DNA of 64,000 bases from contig JAZKUF010000001.1 of NCBI GenBank assembly GCA_036625225.1, forward strand, positions 806,001 through 870,000, given 5' to 3'. Every line of letters starts with the position of its first letter. Positions within the stretch are counted from its first letter, which is position 1. Positions 43,495-51,662 of this stretch are shown here, piece by piece. The notes under the pieces were generated by a model. It was not told where the DNA came from and made no database searches. It was given only the letters and a program-made list of their open reading frames with translations. This stretch comes from Accumulibacter jenkinsii. Lineage in GTDB: Bacteria > Pseudomonadota > Gammaproteobacteria > Burkholderiales > Rhodocyclaceae. A program made the translations under genes and the position numbers.

Positions 43495-44751
43495 ATGGAA
43501 CTCGTTCTGCAAGTGGTGATCATCCTCATCTTCCTGGTCTTGAAGGGTTTCTTCTCGGGATCCGAGCTGGCGATGGTCAATTCGGACAAGATTTATCTGC
43601 GTCATCAGGCGAGGCTCGGTGACCCGGGAGCCAAGCTGGTACTCAGCCTGTTTCGCACCCCCGACGTGATGCTCGGAACGACGCTGGTCGGCACCAACAT
43701 CGCGACCGTGACGATCACCACCATGGGCACGCTGATCTTCGTGCGCCTGCTCGGCGACATTGGTGATCTGGTTTCGGTGCTGGTGTTCACGCCCTTCCTG
43801 CTGATTTTCGGCGAGATCGTGCCGAAGAGCATCTTTCAGCAGAAGGCCGATGCGATCGCCGTCAAGATCATCTACCCGCTGCGTTTCTTCTCCTATCTGT
43901 TCTACCCGGTGATCTTCGTCTTCAGTCGCGTTGCGCGCGTCGCCGCCCGACTCTTCGGCGGCGCGAGTTCCAGCCAGACCGGCTTCATCAGCAAGGACGA
44001 ACTGCGCGTCCTGATCGATCTCTCTGAAACTGCTTCAGACAGCGCCGCGACCAGCAAGCAGCGGATTCGCCGCATCTTCCGTTTTGCCGACACGACGGTC
44101 GGCGAGGTAATGACGCCGCTCGCCGAGGTCATCGGTTTCAACGAAGCGCGCGAGATGAGCGAAGCGGTGCGACGCGTCTGGACATCCGGCTTCAATCGCC
44201 TGCCGGTCTTTCGCGGCAACATCACCAACGTCACCGGCGTGCTGACGCTGAGCACCTGGGATCTGCTGCTGCCGGACCTCGAGCAGCGGGCGGTCGAGGA
44301 TTTCGTCAAGCCGGCGCTCTACCTGACCCCGAAGCAGAGCCTCGACCAGGTGCTGCCGCTGCTGCGCGCGCGCGCCGACCACATGGCGATCGTGGTCGAC
44401 GAGTTCGGCTCGGCGATCGGCATCCTGTCGATGGAGGACATCTTCGAGGAGGTCGTCGGTACCGTCGATTCAGGCTACGACTTCGACACCATGAAGACGC
44501 GGCGGGTGACCATCGAATCGATGAGTGACGACACGCACCTGATCAGCGGTCGGGCGCCGATCTCGGAACTCAACGACTCGCTGAAACTCAACCTGCCGGT
44601 CGGCGAAGCACATACCCTCGCCGGTTTCCTGATCAATCGCCTGCGCCATATCCCGGAAGTCGGCAATACGGTGATCGAGCAGGGGTATCGCTATACGGTG
44701 ATCGAAGCCGATGCGCGCTCGGTCACCAAGATCCGCGTCGAGCGGGTATAG
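43495..44751 (+). CDS. CorC/HlyC-family protein (DUF21-CBS), paralog E
   Basis: The 418-aa protein has the DUF21 domain (LIFLVLKGFFSGSELAMVNSDKIYLRHQA, LVGTNIATVTITTMGTLIFVRLLG, LLIFGEIVPKSIFQQKADAI), CBS pair (VMTPLAEVIGFNEAREMSEAVRRVW..., MAIVVDEFGSAIGILSMEDIFEEVVG) and CorC_HlyC domain (DTHLISGRAPISELNDSLKLNLPVGEAHTLAGFLINRL). The strings SGSEL, TTLVGTNIA and FGEIVPKS-FQQ tie it to paralog A. A strong GAGAAGAA ribosome-binding site precedes it and it is 15 bases after paralog D. Likely role: divalent-cation homeostasis. Confidence 0.92.
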   Translation: MELVLQVVIILIFLVLKGFFSGSELAMVNSDKIYLRHQARLGDPGAKLVLSLFRTPDVMLGTTLVGTNIATVTITTMGTLIFVRLLGDIGDLVSVLVFTPFLLIFGEIVPKSIFQQKADAIAVKIIYPLRFFSYLFYPVIFVFSRVARVAARLFGGASSSQTGFISKDELRVLIDLSETASDSAATSKQRIRRIFRFADTTVGEVMTPLAEVIGFNEAREMSEAVRRVWTSGFNRLPVFRGNITNVTGVLTLSTWDLLLPDLEQRAVEDFVKPALYLTPKQSLDQVLPLLRARADHMAIVVDEFGSAIGILSMEDIFEEVVGTVDSGYDFDTMKTRRVTIESMSDDTHLISGRAPISELNDSLKLNLPVGEAHTLAGFLINRLRHIPEVGNTVIEQGYRYTVIEADARSVTKIRVERV

Positions 44752-44801
44752 CCCACCGGCGTCCACCGCCGCAGCGCTGACGCGGCGCAAAAGCTGTTGG
44801 T

Positions 44802-45458
44802 TCAGGGAAGCGGAAAAACACTCGCTGCGGCTGCCGGTGGCTCCTGGGAAACGGCCGGCAGCAGCCTTTGCGCGATCTCGCGAGCCCAGGGGTTGAGCTC
44901 GCCGTAGGTCTTGACCAGCCGGCCTTCCGAAGCGCGAAAGAGCAGCCGGGCGCGCGCGTCGTCGACCGAGTTGTCGTAGAGATAGGTGCGGTCGGCCAGC
45001 CAGGCGACGAAGTAGCAGTACGCCAGCGAGCGCGTGTAGCGGGTAATGATCTTGGGGATCGGCACGTCGTGCCCTCCCTCCATGACCCGCATGGCCACCC
45101 GCTTGGCATTGATCGAGGGGTCGTCGGTGCCGACGAAGAAGAGGCGGACGAAGAAGCCGGCATCGCGCGCGCGGCGGATGAAGTCGAGCTTGTCCGGGGC
45201 CGAAAGAACGGTTTCGAAAGCCAGACTGCGGCCATGTTCCAGGCAATGCTCACGAATCTCGGTCGCTCGCCGGGCGGCCTGGATGACCGCCTGCGGCGAA
45301 TTCCAGTCACCAAACTCATCCCGGGCGATGTAGTCGGGATTGACGTAAACGCAGCCGCCCATCCACTCGTGCATCAGCAATTGCTGGGTGATCGAAGTCT
45401 TGCCGGAGCCGTTGGGACCGGCAACCACGATCAGCCGGGGTCTTGCCCCATCACTCAT
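44802..45458 (-). CDS. Zeta-toxin-type P-loop kinase (COG4185-like)
   Basis: A 218-aa P-loop protein with Walker A GPNGSGKT (14-21), the substrate-site sequence YVNPDYIARD, and LAFETVLS (80-86), the signature of zeta-type toxins that phosphorylate UDP-N-acetylglucosamine and of the related COG4185 'predicted ATPase' group. The catalytic Asp/Arg positions of zeta toxins cannot be assigned with certainty. It overlaps the small upstream gene by four bases (ATGA), like a toxin-antitoxin pair. The last residues are Ala/Pro-rich. Function as toxin is inference. Confidence 0.78.
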   Translation of the reverse strand: MSDGARPRLIVVAGPNGSGKTSITQQLLMHEWMGGCVYVNPDYIARDEFGDWNSPQAVIQAARRATEIREHCLEHGRSLAFETVLSAPDKLDFIRRARDAGFFVRLFFVGTDDPSINAKRVAMRVMEGGHDVPIPKIITRYTRSLAYCYFVAWLADRTYLYDNSVDDARARLLFRASEGRLVKTYGELNPWAREIAQRLLPAVSQEPPAAAASVFPLP

Positions 45459-45640
45459 TCGCCACGTCGGCGGGGCAGCTTGATCGCAGTGATCTCGGCC
45501 CGCAGGCGGACCATGAGCTGGGCCCGCGCCGCCTGCGAGTGTTTGCGCGCTTCCGCGGCAACCGCCTCCATCAGGTCGTCGAGTTGCTCGTCGGAGGGTT
45601 CATGGATAATGTCATTCAGATCGAATGGTTGTAATTGCAT
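45455..45640 (-). CDS. Small partner (putative antitoxin) of the zeta-type kinase
   Basis: A 61-aa acidic/basic protein (MQLQPFDLNDIIHEPSDEQLDDLMEAVAAEARK...) with helical character and no known DNA-binding motif. It lies directly upstream of, and overlaps by ATGA with, the zeta-type kinase gene. It has a GGAGG ribosome-binding site close to the ATG at 45640. Size, order and overlap are those of an antitoxin before its toxin; no family match is claimed. Confidence 0.6.
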   Translation of the reverse strand: MQLQPFDLNDIIHEPSDEQLDDLMEAVAAEARKHSQAARAQLMVRLRAEITAIKLPRRRGE

Positions 45641-45791
45641 CGCCTCCTCCAGGATCGAACCACAGCCATGGCCCGCCGCTCGGCCAGCCAGCGGCCATCT
45701 TAACCCGGAAACGCCGCCGGAATACGATGGGCATGGCAGTGACGGCGCAAATGTGAGCGGATCGCTTGCCGACCTGGTTTTCCCGGTTGGC

Positions 45792-48041
45792 TCAGCCTTC
45801 CGCCGCCAGGGCGTCGCGAACGCTCTGGCGTTGGCCAATACGCTCCTGGAAAGTCAGCAGGGTTGGCCACTGGCCCAGGTCGATGCCGACCACGCGGCTC
45901 CAGCCGAGAACGGTAAACAGATAGCCGTCGGCGACCGTGAACTGCTCACCGAGCAGGTAACTCCGGTCTTCCAGACGAGCGGCGACGTAGCCTAGCCGGG
46001 CAGCGAGCTTCTCCTTGATGATCGGCTGGTACGCCGCCGGCGTGTCCGCCTTGAACAGCTGGCCGAAGGCCTTGTGCAGTTCGGCGCTGATGAAACCGAG
46101 CCACTCCTGCAACTGGTAACGTTGCAGCGTATAGGGACGCGGCGCGAGACCACTCTCCGGGATGCGGTCGGCGATGTACTGCACGATGGCCGGCACTTCG
46201 GTGAGGCAGACGCCATCGTCGAGTTCGAGCACCGGCACGTACCCGTTGGGGTTGATGGCGGCAAAGTCGCTGCCGTCGGCGAGCTTGTGCTGACGCAGGT
46301 CGACGCGAACGAGGTCGAAATCGAGGCCGGCTTCGCGCAAGGCAATGTGCGCCGCCAGCGAGCAGGTTCCCGGACTGAAATAGAGCTTCATGTCCAGGCT
46401 GCCAGGAACCGACTGCAGTGCCGGCGCAGGTTTCTGATCGGCTTCCACCGACCACGGGAGGCGGGTGACTTCGACGGTCAGGAAACCGCTGTTGTTACCG
46501 TAGGCAAACGACGAATCGTTGGCAAAGAAGTACAGAAAACCCGGTTCGATGATCTCGATTTCGCAGCCATTCGGTGTCGGCACGAGGCTGCTCTCGTCGT
46601 CAATGCGCGCGACGCCGTTGATGGTGCTCTCGATCAGTCCGGTGAGCATGTTCTCCGAGTCGGGGTTGTTCGCCTCGAGGTCGGGCCGCGGATGGATCGC
46701 CGCCACCAGTGAAAACCAGGGGCGCTCTTCCATGCGGCGGCTACCTTCGGCAAGGTGAAGGAACCACGCCTTGGATTCGTAACCCTCGGCACCGGCCGGG
46801 ATGGTCTTGTCGATCCATGCGCCGCTGGCCTCGATGCGATATCTTTCGCCGGCGTCCACTTCGACGCCGGAAGCGTTCCACCATTTGTGAGCATAGGCCG
46901 GGAAGCGCGTCGAGCCATCGACCGGCAGCTTGCGAAATGGCAGGGCTTCGCGTTCCTGCTGCAGTTCTTCTTCGGGAGGCGGTTCGTCGTCCTGGTAGAA
47001 ATCGCTGCAGGCCGGAACGTCCTCGAGGGCCTCCGGCCGATAATCGGCCCGCTCCTGCAGGCGCTGCAGAACACTCGGATGCAGTTCGGCGTCGTCGGAG
47101 ATCCGGCGCGCCTTGCTCGGGCGTGTCCGCCAGACCGGTCCCCGGGTTTCGTCGTGCCGGTTCTGCCGAACGTCCGCTGCCAGCGGCTGGCTGAGTTGAT
47201 CGGTCGACAGCCACAGGCCGGCGTCGAGGTCGTTGACCTCCTGTACCATCCATTCGAGCGCAATGTCCGAGAGACCGTGGGTTTCGTAGCCGCCACCCAC
47301 ATCGGCATGCGCGCCCGCGAACCAGACCTGTTTGATCCCCTCGCGCTTCGCCCACAGCGCCGGCGTAAAGTCGGCGCGCTCCTCATCGATGGCCAGCGCC
47401 TGACGACCGTGTTCGACGCGCGGGTTGAGCTCGCGGTCGTTGAATTTCAGGAAACGCAGTTCCTCGCGGTCCACCAGACGCAGGCCGTTGAACAGTGGCA
47501 CGCCCAGTTCGCCGACCGTCTCCCAGACCCCGATCATGCGAATCGGGGTTTCGTCGTGATGCTTCCAGAAGCGGCCGCCGCGCTTCTTGCCGAGGCCCTC
47601 CTTGTAGTTGAGCCAGATCTTTTCAGCCTGATCGGCGGCAGCCCCATCGTCGGCGTCGGTCGCCGGGATGAGGCCCGAGCGGGCAACGAACTCCCCCAGG
47701 CTGCGGGCCGCCCAGGCGCCGCGCGAGAAGCCGAACAGCCAGATCTTGTCGCCCCGCTGATACACCTTCGAGATCAGGAGATAGGCGTCGATCATGCAGT
47801 CGTGCAGACCGATTCCCTGCGTGCTGCCGAGCAGCCCCCGGGTTCGTCCACCATTGCCGATGCTTTCGAGATAGAAAGCGGCGACTCGATCACTGTGCTT
47901 GATGAGGTGCGAACGGATCGGTCCGCTTTCTTCAACCTGCTGCTCGTCGCCGGGCAGCATCTGGAACAATCGGTACACATTGGTCTGCTCGATGGGGTCA
48001 TTCCAGGTTCCATCCATGCAAACCACGATCTGTTTGGTCAT
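45792..48041 (-). CDS. DUF2235 hydrolase / PA-IL-lectin-like / glutathione S-transferase fusion
   Basis: A 749-aa three-part protein. Residues 1 to about 300: DUF2235 (Tle1-like) hydrolase with N-terminal CMDGTWND, nucleophile elbow GFSRG (Ser106) and AGAHADVGGGY (about 242-252, His245); the usual Asp in W-D-T-V is Glu174 here (VWETVG). About 395-540: a beta-rich domain resembling the galactose-binding lectin PA-IL (LecA), with YGNNSG at 514-519 and Asp509 at positions matching its calcium-binding loop. 551-749: a complete beta-class glutathione S-transferase beginning MKLYFSPGTCSLAAHIALREAG, with Cys560 at the active-site position. A Shine-Dalgarno precedes the start at 48041, but none is seen before Met551, supporting one polypeptide. 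Role unknown. Confidence 0.82.
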   Translation of the reverse strand: MTKQIVVCMDGTWNDPIEQTNVYRLFQMLPGDEQQVEESGPIRSHLIKHSDRVAAFYLESIGNGGRTRGLLGSTQGIGLHDCMIDAYLLISKVYQRGDKIWLFGFSRGAWAARSLGEFVARSGLIPATDADDGAAADQAEKIWLNYKEGLGKKRGGRFWKHHDETPIRMIGVWETVGELGVPLFNGLRLVDREELRFLKFNDRELNPRVEHGRQALAIDEERADFTPALWAKREGIKQVWFAGAHADVGGGYETHGLSDIALEWMVQEVNDLDAGLWLSTDQLSQPLAADVRQNRHDETRGPVWRTRPSKARRISDDAELHPSVLQRLQERADYRPEALEDVPACSDFYQDDEPPPEEELQQEREALPFRKLPVDGSTRFPAYAHKWWNASGVEVDAGERYRIEASGAWIDKTIPAGAEGYESKAWFLHLAEGSRRMEERPWFSLVAAIHPRPDLEANNPDSENMLTGLIESTINGVARIDDESSLVPTPNGCEIEIIEPGFLYFFANDSSFAYGNNSGFLTVEVTRLPWSVEADQKPAPALQSVPGSLDMKLYFSPGTCSLAAHIALREAGLDFDLVRVDLRQHKLADGSDFAAINPNGYVPVLELDDGVCLTEVPAIVQYIADRIPESGLAPRPYTLQRYQLQEWLGFISAELHKAFGQLFKADTPAAYQPIIKEKLAARLGYVAARLEDRSYLLGEQFTVADGYLFTVLGWSRVVGIDLGQWPTLLTFQERIGQRQSVRDALAAEG

Positions 48042-48233
48042 CGTCTCTCCTCCTGGTCAGCGTGTTGCCAGCCGCTGTTCATCAAAAGGTCGCTATGGTC
48101 GCGCAGGCGGCCTGGATCTACAAGCATCCTCGGTCTTTTCTGCTCAGCCACCCACGCTCAGCACCCTCGATCCTGACCCGCAGCAGCGTTTTCCGCCTCC
48201 CGGGCAATCGTTCCGGGGTGGGCGAGCCGGCAA

Positions 48234-49514
48234 TCAGGAGTCCCTCGGGGGAGTGCCGGGAGTCGTCTCGATCCCCATCCAGTTGCCGATCTCGGCCCGC
48301 AGGTCGATCAGCTGCGCCGGTTCGATCAGACGGATGCGGTAGGCGCGGGCGCGTTCGCGCGCCGCACCCCCGGCACCCTGGTGCAAACGCCGGGCGGTGA
48401 GCAGCCAGGTTTCACCCATCGCGCCGCCGACATGGCGACGCAGGCTGTCGAGACGGTTGAGGATCGACTGGCTGCCGCCTTCGGTACTGATCTGGACCCC
48501 GGTCTTGCATTCAAGCACCAGCAACTGGTTGCGCCAGACCAGCGCCGCATCGAGTTCGTTGCCGGCGACCTCCAGTATCCCAGGCACCTCCGGGGTCTCC
48601 TGCAGCCCCTGACCGGCATCGATGCGCACATTGGTGGCCCAATGGCCATCGGGAATCAGGCCATCGGCCTGCAGCCCGGCCAGCGTCAGCCAGGCCCATT
48701 CCTCGAGCCAGCCGCCGCCGACGTAGCGCGCGGCAGCCTCGCTGGCAAAGAGAAAGCGGCAATCGCCGTCCCAGTGCCAGATGCCGGCCTGGGCAAAGGC
48801 CTCAGCCAGTTCGTGGTTGTTCCTGAACAGCGCCCGCTCTGCGATGACCTCGCTGCGGAAGGGACGCACGATGCTGCCGTCCGGTCGGCTCTGCGTCAAC
48901 GCCTCGCGGGTCAGCCGGTTCACGTAGCCGAAAAAGCCGTTGAGCTGCGGCGCCTCGCGCACCAGGCGCTCGGTCAGACCGGCGCGCGCGGCAGCTGCGC
49001 AGGCGAATCCCGGGCTCCAGGTCGGATCGGCAACGACGCGGTAACCCTGCATCTGCAGCAGATCGCCAAGCTTCAACATGTCGGCCGGCAGTTCCAGCGC
49101 CGCGGCGCCTCCGAGATGCTCGAGCAGACCGTGGCGGGTATCGCAATACCAGGCATCCCCCAGCCCGGCGAACGCGCCGACAAAACCGAAAGACATCACC
49201 TTGGTGCCGCCGCTGGCATTGAGGTCGATCGGCAGACCCGGATGGCGCTGCTGCAGCTCGGCGGCCATCTGCCGGGCGTAGCGGGTGATGCTGCCGAGAT
49301 CGTGGTCGGGAGTGTGCTCGACGATGCGCACTTCAGACGCCGGCCAACCGGCATTGTGCAGCACCCTCGCCACCTGCCAGGCGCCGGTATGCGCCGGCAG
49401 CGAATCACTGACCGCGATGACGATGTGCGCCGGCCGCAGGCGCAGGGCGGGCAGCGCGTTCTGCATGATCTGCTCGGAGGCGAGACAGACGAGGATGCGC
49501 GGCTGGAATGGCAT
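48234..49514 (-). CDS. Card1/Can2-like CARF-domain nuclease (DUF1887)
   Basis: The 426-aa protein has an N-terminal CARF domain with LVCLASEQIMQNALPAL and NASGGTKVM (99-107), the Gly-Gly-Thr-Lys loop that binds cyclic oligoadenylate in DUF1887 proteins. The C-terminal part carries a PD-(D/E)xK nuclease site: Asp322 in GNELDAALVW and Glu335-x-Lys337 in LVLECKTG, 13 residues apart. The domain order equals Card1/Can2, cA4-activated nucleases of type III CRISPR systems. No Cas gene, ring nuclease or repeat array lies nearby, so it appears orphaned. The ATG at 49514 is used. Confidence 0.85.
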   Translation of the reverse strand: MPFQPRILVCLASEQIMQNALPALRLRPAHIVIAVSDSLPAHTGAWQVARVLHNAGWPASEVRIVEHTPDHDLGSITRYARQMAAELQQRHPGLPIDLNASGGTKVMSFGFVGAFAGLGDAWYCDTRHGLLEHLGGAAALELPADMLKLGDLLQMQGYRVVADPTWSPGFACAAAARAGLTERLVREAPQLNGFFGYVNRLTREALTQSRPDGSIVRPFRSEVIAERALFRNNHELAEAFAQAGIWHWDGDCRFLFASEAAARYVGGGWLEEWAWLTLAGLQADGLIPDGHWATNVRIDAGQGLQETPEVPGILEVAGNELDAALVWRNQLLVLECKTGVQISTEGGSQSILNRLDSLRRHVGGAMGETWLLTARRLHQGAGGAARERARAYRIRLIEPAQLIDLRAEIGNWMGIETTPGTPPRDS

Positions 49515-49719
49515 GCGGTGTTTCCGTCGGCGGTGAACAGACGACATTGTGCGCCTGTTCGGCGATTCTGCGCGGGCCTGGCGGGCGGAGAAGCGAGTAG
49601 ACGCCAGCGAGAGCGAGGGATTCGCCGCCGCCAGGCGCCCCGGGCTGACGGGAAACGGTGTTGCCTGTGCCGGCAGGAGCCTGCGATACTGCCGCCCTGA
49701 CCATCACGCGGGTACCCCG

Positions 49720-50517
49720 ATGAGACATCGACGCATTCATACACTCCACCGTCCGGCGACTGGCGACCCACGTTCTCCGCCCCTCCTCTTCGTCCATGGC
49801 GGTTATGCCACGGCGGCTTGCTGGGACGCCTACTTTCTGCCCTGGTTCAGCCGCCGAGGCTTCGATTGCCATGCGCTGGATCTGGCCGGTCACGGCCGCA
49901 GCGAGGGCCGCGACCGGATCGATTCGTTCGGGCTTGACGATTACGTCGACGATCTCGCGCAGGTCGCGCAGACGCTCGCCGAACCGGCGATCGTCATCGG
50001 CCACTCGATGGGAACCGTCGTCGTCGAACGCTTTCTCGAAGCCCACCCGGCGCAGGCAGCAGTATTGATGGCGCCGGTTCCGCCGACGGGAATCCTTGGC
50101 GCAACGATGAAGATCGCCTGGACCGTGCCCGCTTTCTTCGACCAGCAGGCGCGCGCCACCCGCGGCGAGTACACCGAGCAGACGCTGCAGACGATTCGCG
50201 ATGTCTACTACTCCGCCGAAACCAGCACCGCCGACCTGTTGCGTTTTGCGCCGCTCTTCCAGTCCGAGTCGCGCCGGGCGCTGCTCGACCTCTCCCTGCT
50301 CGCCATGCGCATCGGCCGCCGGCGGCCGGCGCTACCGGTCCTCGTCGTCGGTGGCGGTGCAGACGCAGTGTTTCCGGCCGCAGAACTCGGCCATACGGCC
50401 ACGCGCTGGCAGGCCGAGGTAGCGGTGGTTCCTGCCGCCGGCCATACGCTGATGCTCGACGCTCACTGGCAGAGCGCCGCCACCCGCATCGATGGCTGGA
50501 TCGACCGCCTGCCGTAG
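49720..50517 (+). CDS. Alpha/beta hydrolase
   Basis: A 265-aa hydrolase with the oxyanion region LLFVHGGYATAACW, nucleophile GHSMGT (in AIVIGHSMGTVVV), acid Asp in GGGADAVFP and catalytic His in PAAGHTLMLDAHW. The cap region between contains FDQQARATRGEYTEQTL. It looks like a small lysophospholipase/esterase-type enzyme; substrate unknown. It is divergent from the CARF nuclease gene with 205 bases between and convergent with the PPOX gene. Confidence 0.88.
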   Translation: MRHRRIHTLHRPATGDPRSPPLLFVHGGYATAACWDAYFLPWFSRRGFDCHALDLAGHGRSEGRDRIDSFGLDDYVDDLAQVAQTLAEPAIVIGHSMGTVVVERFLEAHPAQAAVLMAPVPPTGILGATMKIAWTVPAFFDQQARATRGEYTEQTLQTIRDVYYSAETSTADLLRFAPLFQSESRRALLDLSLLAMRIGRRRPALPVLVVGGGADAVFPAAELGHTATRWQAEVAVVPAAGHTLMLDAHWQSAATRIDGWIDRLP

Positions 50518-50534
50518 GGTTCGTGCAGCGCGGC

Positions 50535-50987
50535 CTAGGTCCCGGGACACCACTCGAGCACTTCCTCGAAGCGCCGAACGACGACATAAGACTTGACGGT
50601 GACCTGCACCAGCGCGCACGAGGGGGAGGTCGCGAACCCCGCGAGGTAAGGGTGGCGGGCGATGAAGGCCTCGCGCAGACGATCGCCATCGTCGTCGCTG
50701 ACCTCGCACGCAGCGCCGAGGACGGTGATCGCCACCGCCTCCAGAGTATCTGCCCCGACATTCTCGCGGTTGTCGATGAACACCGCGACGCGGGGGTTGG
50801 CGATCAGGTTGGCGTACTTGTGGGTCGCCCGATCGGTGACCAGCAGCAAGGCGCCGAGATCCTCGCTGGCAGCGAAAGCCATCAGGCTGGTGTAAGGCTG
50901 GCCGGCGTCGTCGGTCGCCAGGACCGCGTACCGCTGGCCGGCGAGCAGGCGGGTCAACAACGGCCTGAGGGTCTCCGGCGTACTCAT
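50535..50987 (-). CDS. Pyridoxamine-5'-phosphate-oxidase-like (FMN-binding) protein
   Basis: A 150-aa split-barrel flavin-binding protein: LLAGQRYAVLATDDAGQPYTSLMAFAASEDLGALLLVTDRATHKYANLIANPRVAVFIDNR has the FMN phosphate-binding Arg/Thr-Lys pattern (RATHKYANL) of the PPOX family. It lacks the extra C-terminal domain of true PdxH, so it is a general PPOX-fold oxidoreductase or heme-handling protein. Single gene; no operon partner on its strand. Confidence 0.85.
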   Translation of the reverse strand: MSTPETLRPLLTRLLAGQRYAVLATDDAGQPYTSLMAFAASEDLGALLLVTDRATHKYANLIANPRVAVFIDNRENVGADTLEAVAITVLGAACEVSDDDGDRLREAFIARHPYLAGFATSPSCALVQVTVKSYVVVRRFEEVLEWCPGT

Positions 50988-51230
50988 CTTCCCGCACCCC
51001 GCAAGGCGCGCCGTGGGCCATCGACCCCGGCAGCACTGAAAAGAAAAATCATCCACATCCCCTATCGAAATCGCCACTCAGGCCGGCGCCAATATAGCAG
51101 GCCGGGTTTGCCACAGAAAGACCATTCGCCGGGCGTTTCAGGCAGCGACCACACGGCCGGGCCGTCCATTGCCGTTTTCCCGCATAATGCACGCGACGCC
51201 CTGGTTTCTTCTCACCGACGGTTCTTCCTC

Positions 51231-51662
51231 ATGCACGATCGCCGATTTCCTTCTTCTTCGCTGCCCAGGCAGGGCCTGATCGCCGCTCTCGCGCTGCTCG
51301 CTCTGCCGGCGCCGGCCGAGACGCTGCTCTGTGAGGTGACCTACGGCGGCGAGACGCGCCTGCTGCAGGCGCAGCCGGTGAGTTCGCCCTACCCGGTCGC
51401 GGTCCAGCGGGTCGGCTCCTACTTCCTCTTCCGCATGGTCTTCCAGAAAGAGCCGCGTGACCTCGCCGCGATCAAGCTCTACGTCTTCAGCGACCGTACG
51501 GACGGGCCGGCGCCGATCCATCAGGCCACTCACCCCTATCCGCCTCCAGCAGGCAGTTCAAGCTACGGCTTTACCGGCCTCAACCACGTTCATGAGCCCA
51601 TCCGCGACGGTGAACTGCAGTACTGGTGCAAGCTGTCTTCGCCAGGCGCTGACGGATCATGA
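51231..51662 (+). CDS. Secreted protein of unknown function, coupled to CapA-like gene
   Basis: The 143-aa precursor has a signal peptide (RQGLIAALALLALPAPAE, cleavage after about residue 29) and a beta-rich mature part with two cysteines: LLCEVTYGGETRLLQAQPV and LQYWCKLSS. I do not recognise the family. It overlaps the CapA-family gene by four bases (ATGA), so it is translated together with it. Possibly a partner of the CapA protein, which is inference. Confidence 0.7.
   Translation: MHDRRFPSSSLPRQGLIAALALLALPAPAETLLCEVTYGGETRLLQAQPVSSPYPVAVQRVGSYFLFRMVFQKEPRDLAAIKLYVFSDRTDGPAPIHQATHPYPPPAGSSSYGFTGLNHVHEPIRDGELQYWCKLSSPGADGS

Noticed and set aside
44752..44801. Hairpin CGCCGC-N9-GCGGCG as a bidirectional terminator
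   Set aside because: The six-base stem between convergent genes is GC-rich, but no T-run follows on either strand, so intrinsic termination is not supported.
46391..46391. Separate GST gene starting at Met551 of the fusion
   Set aside because: No Shine-Dalgarno precedes the codon, there is no stop codon between the lectin-like and GST parts, and the linker stays in frame. A separate internal start is not excluded but is unsupported.
49515..49719. Possible CRISPR array or leader next to the CARF nuclease
   Set aside because: The intergenic sequences on both sides of the CARF gene contain no repeated 25-40-base units; searching by eye through the full 44-52 kb region also shows none.
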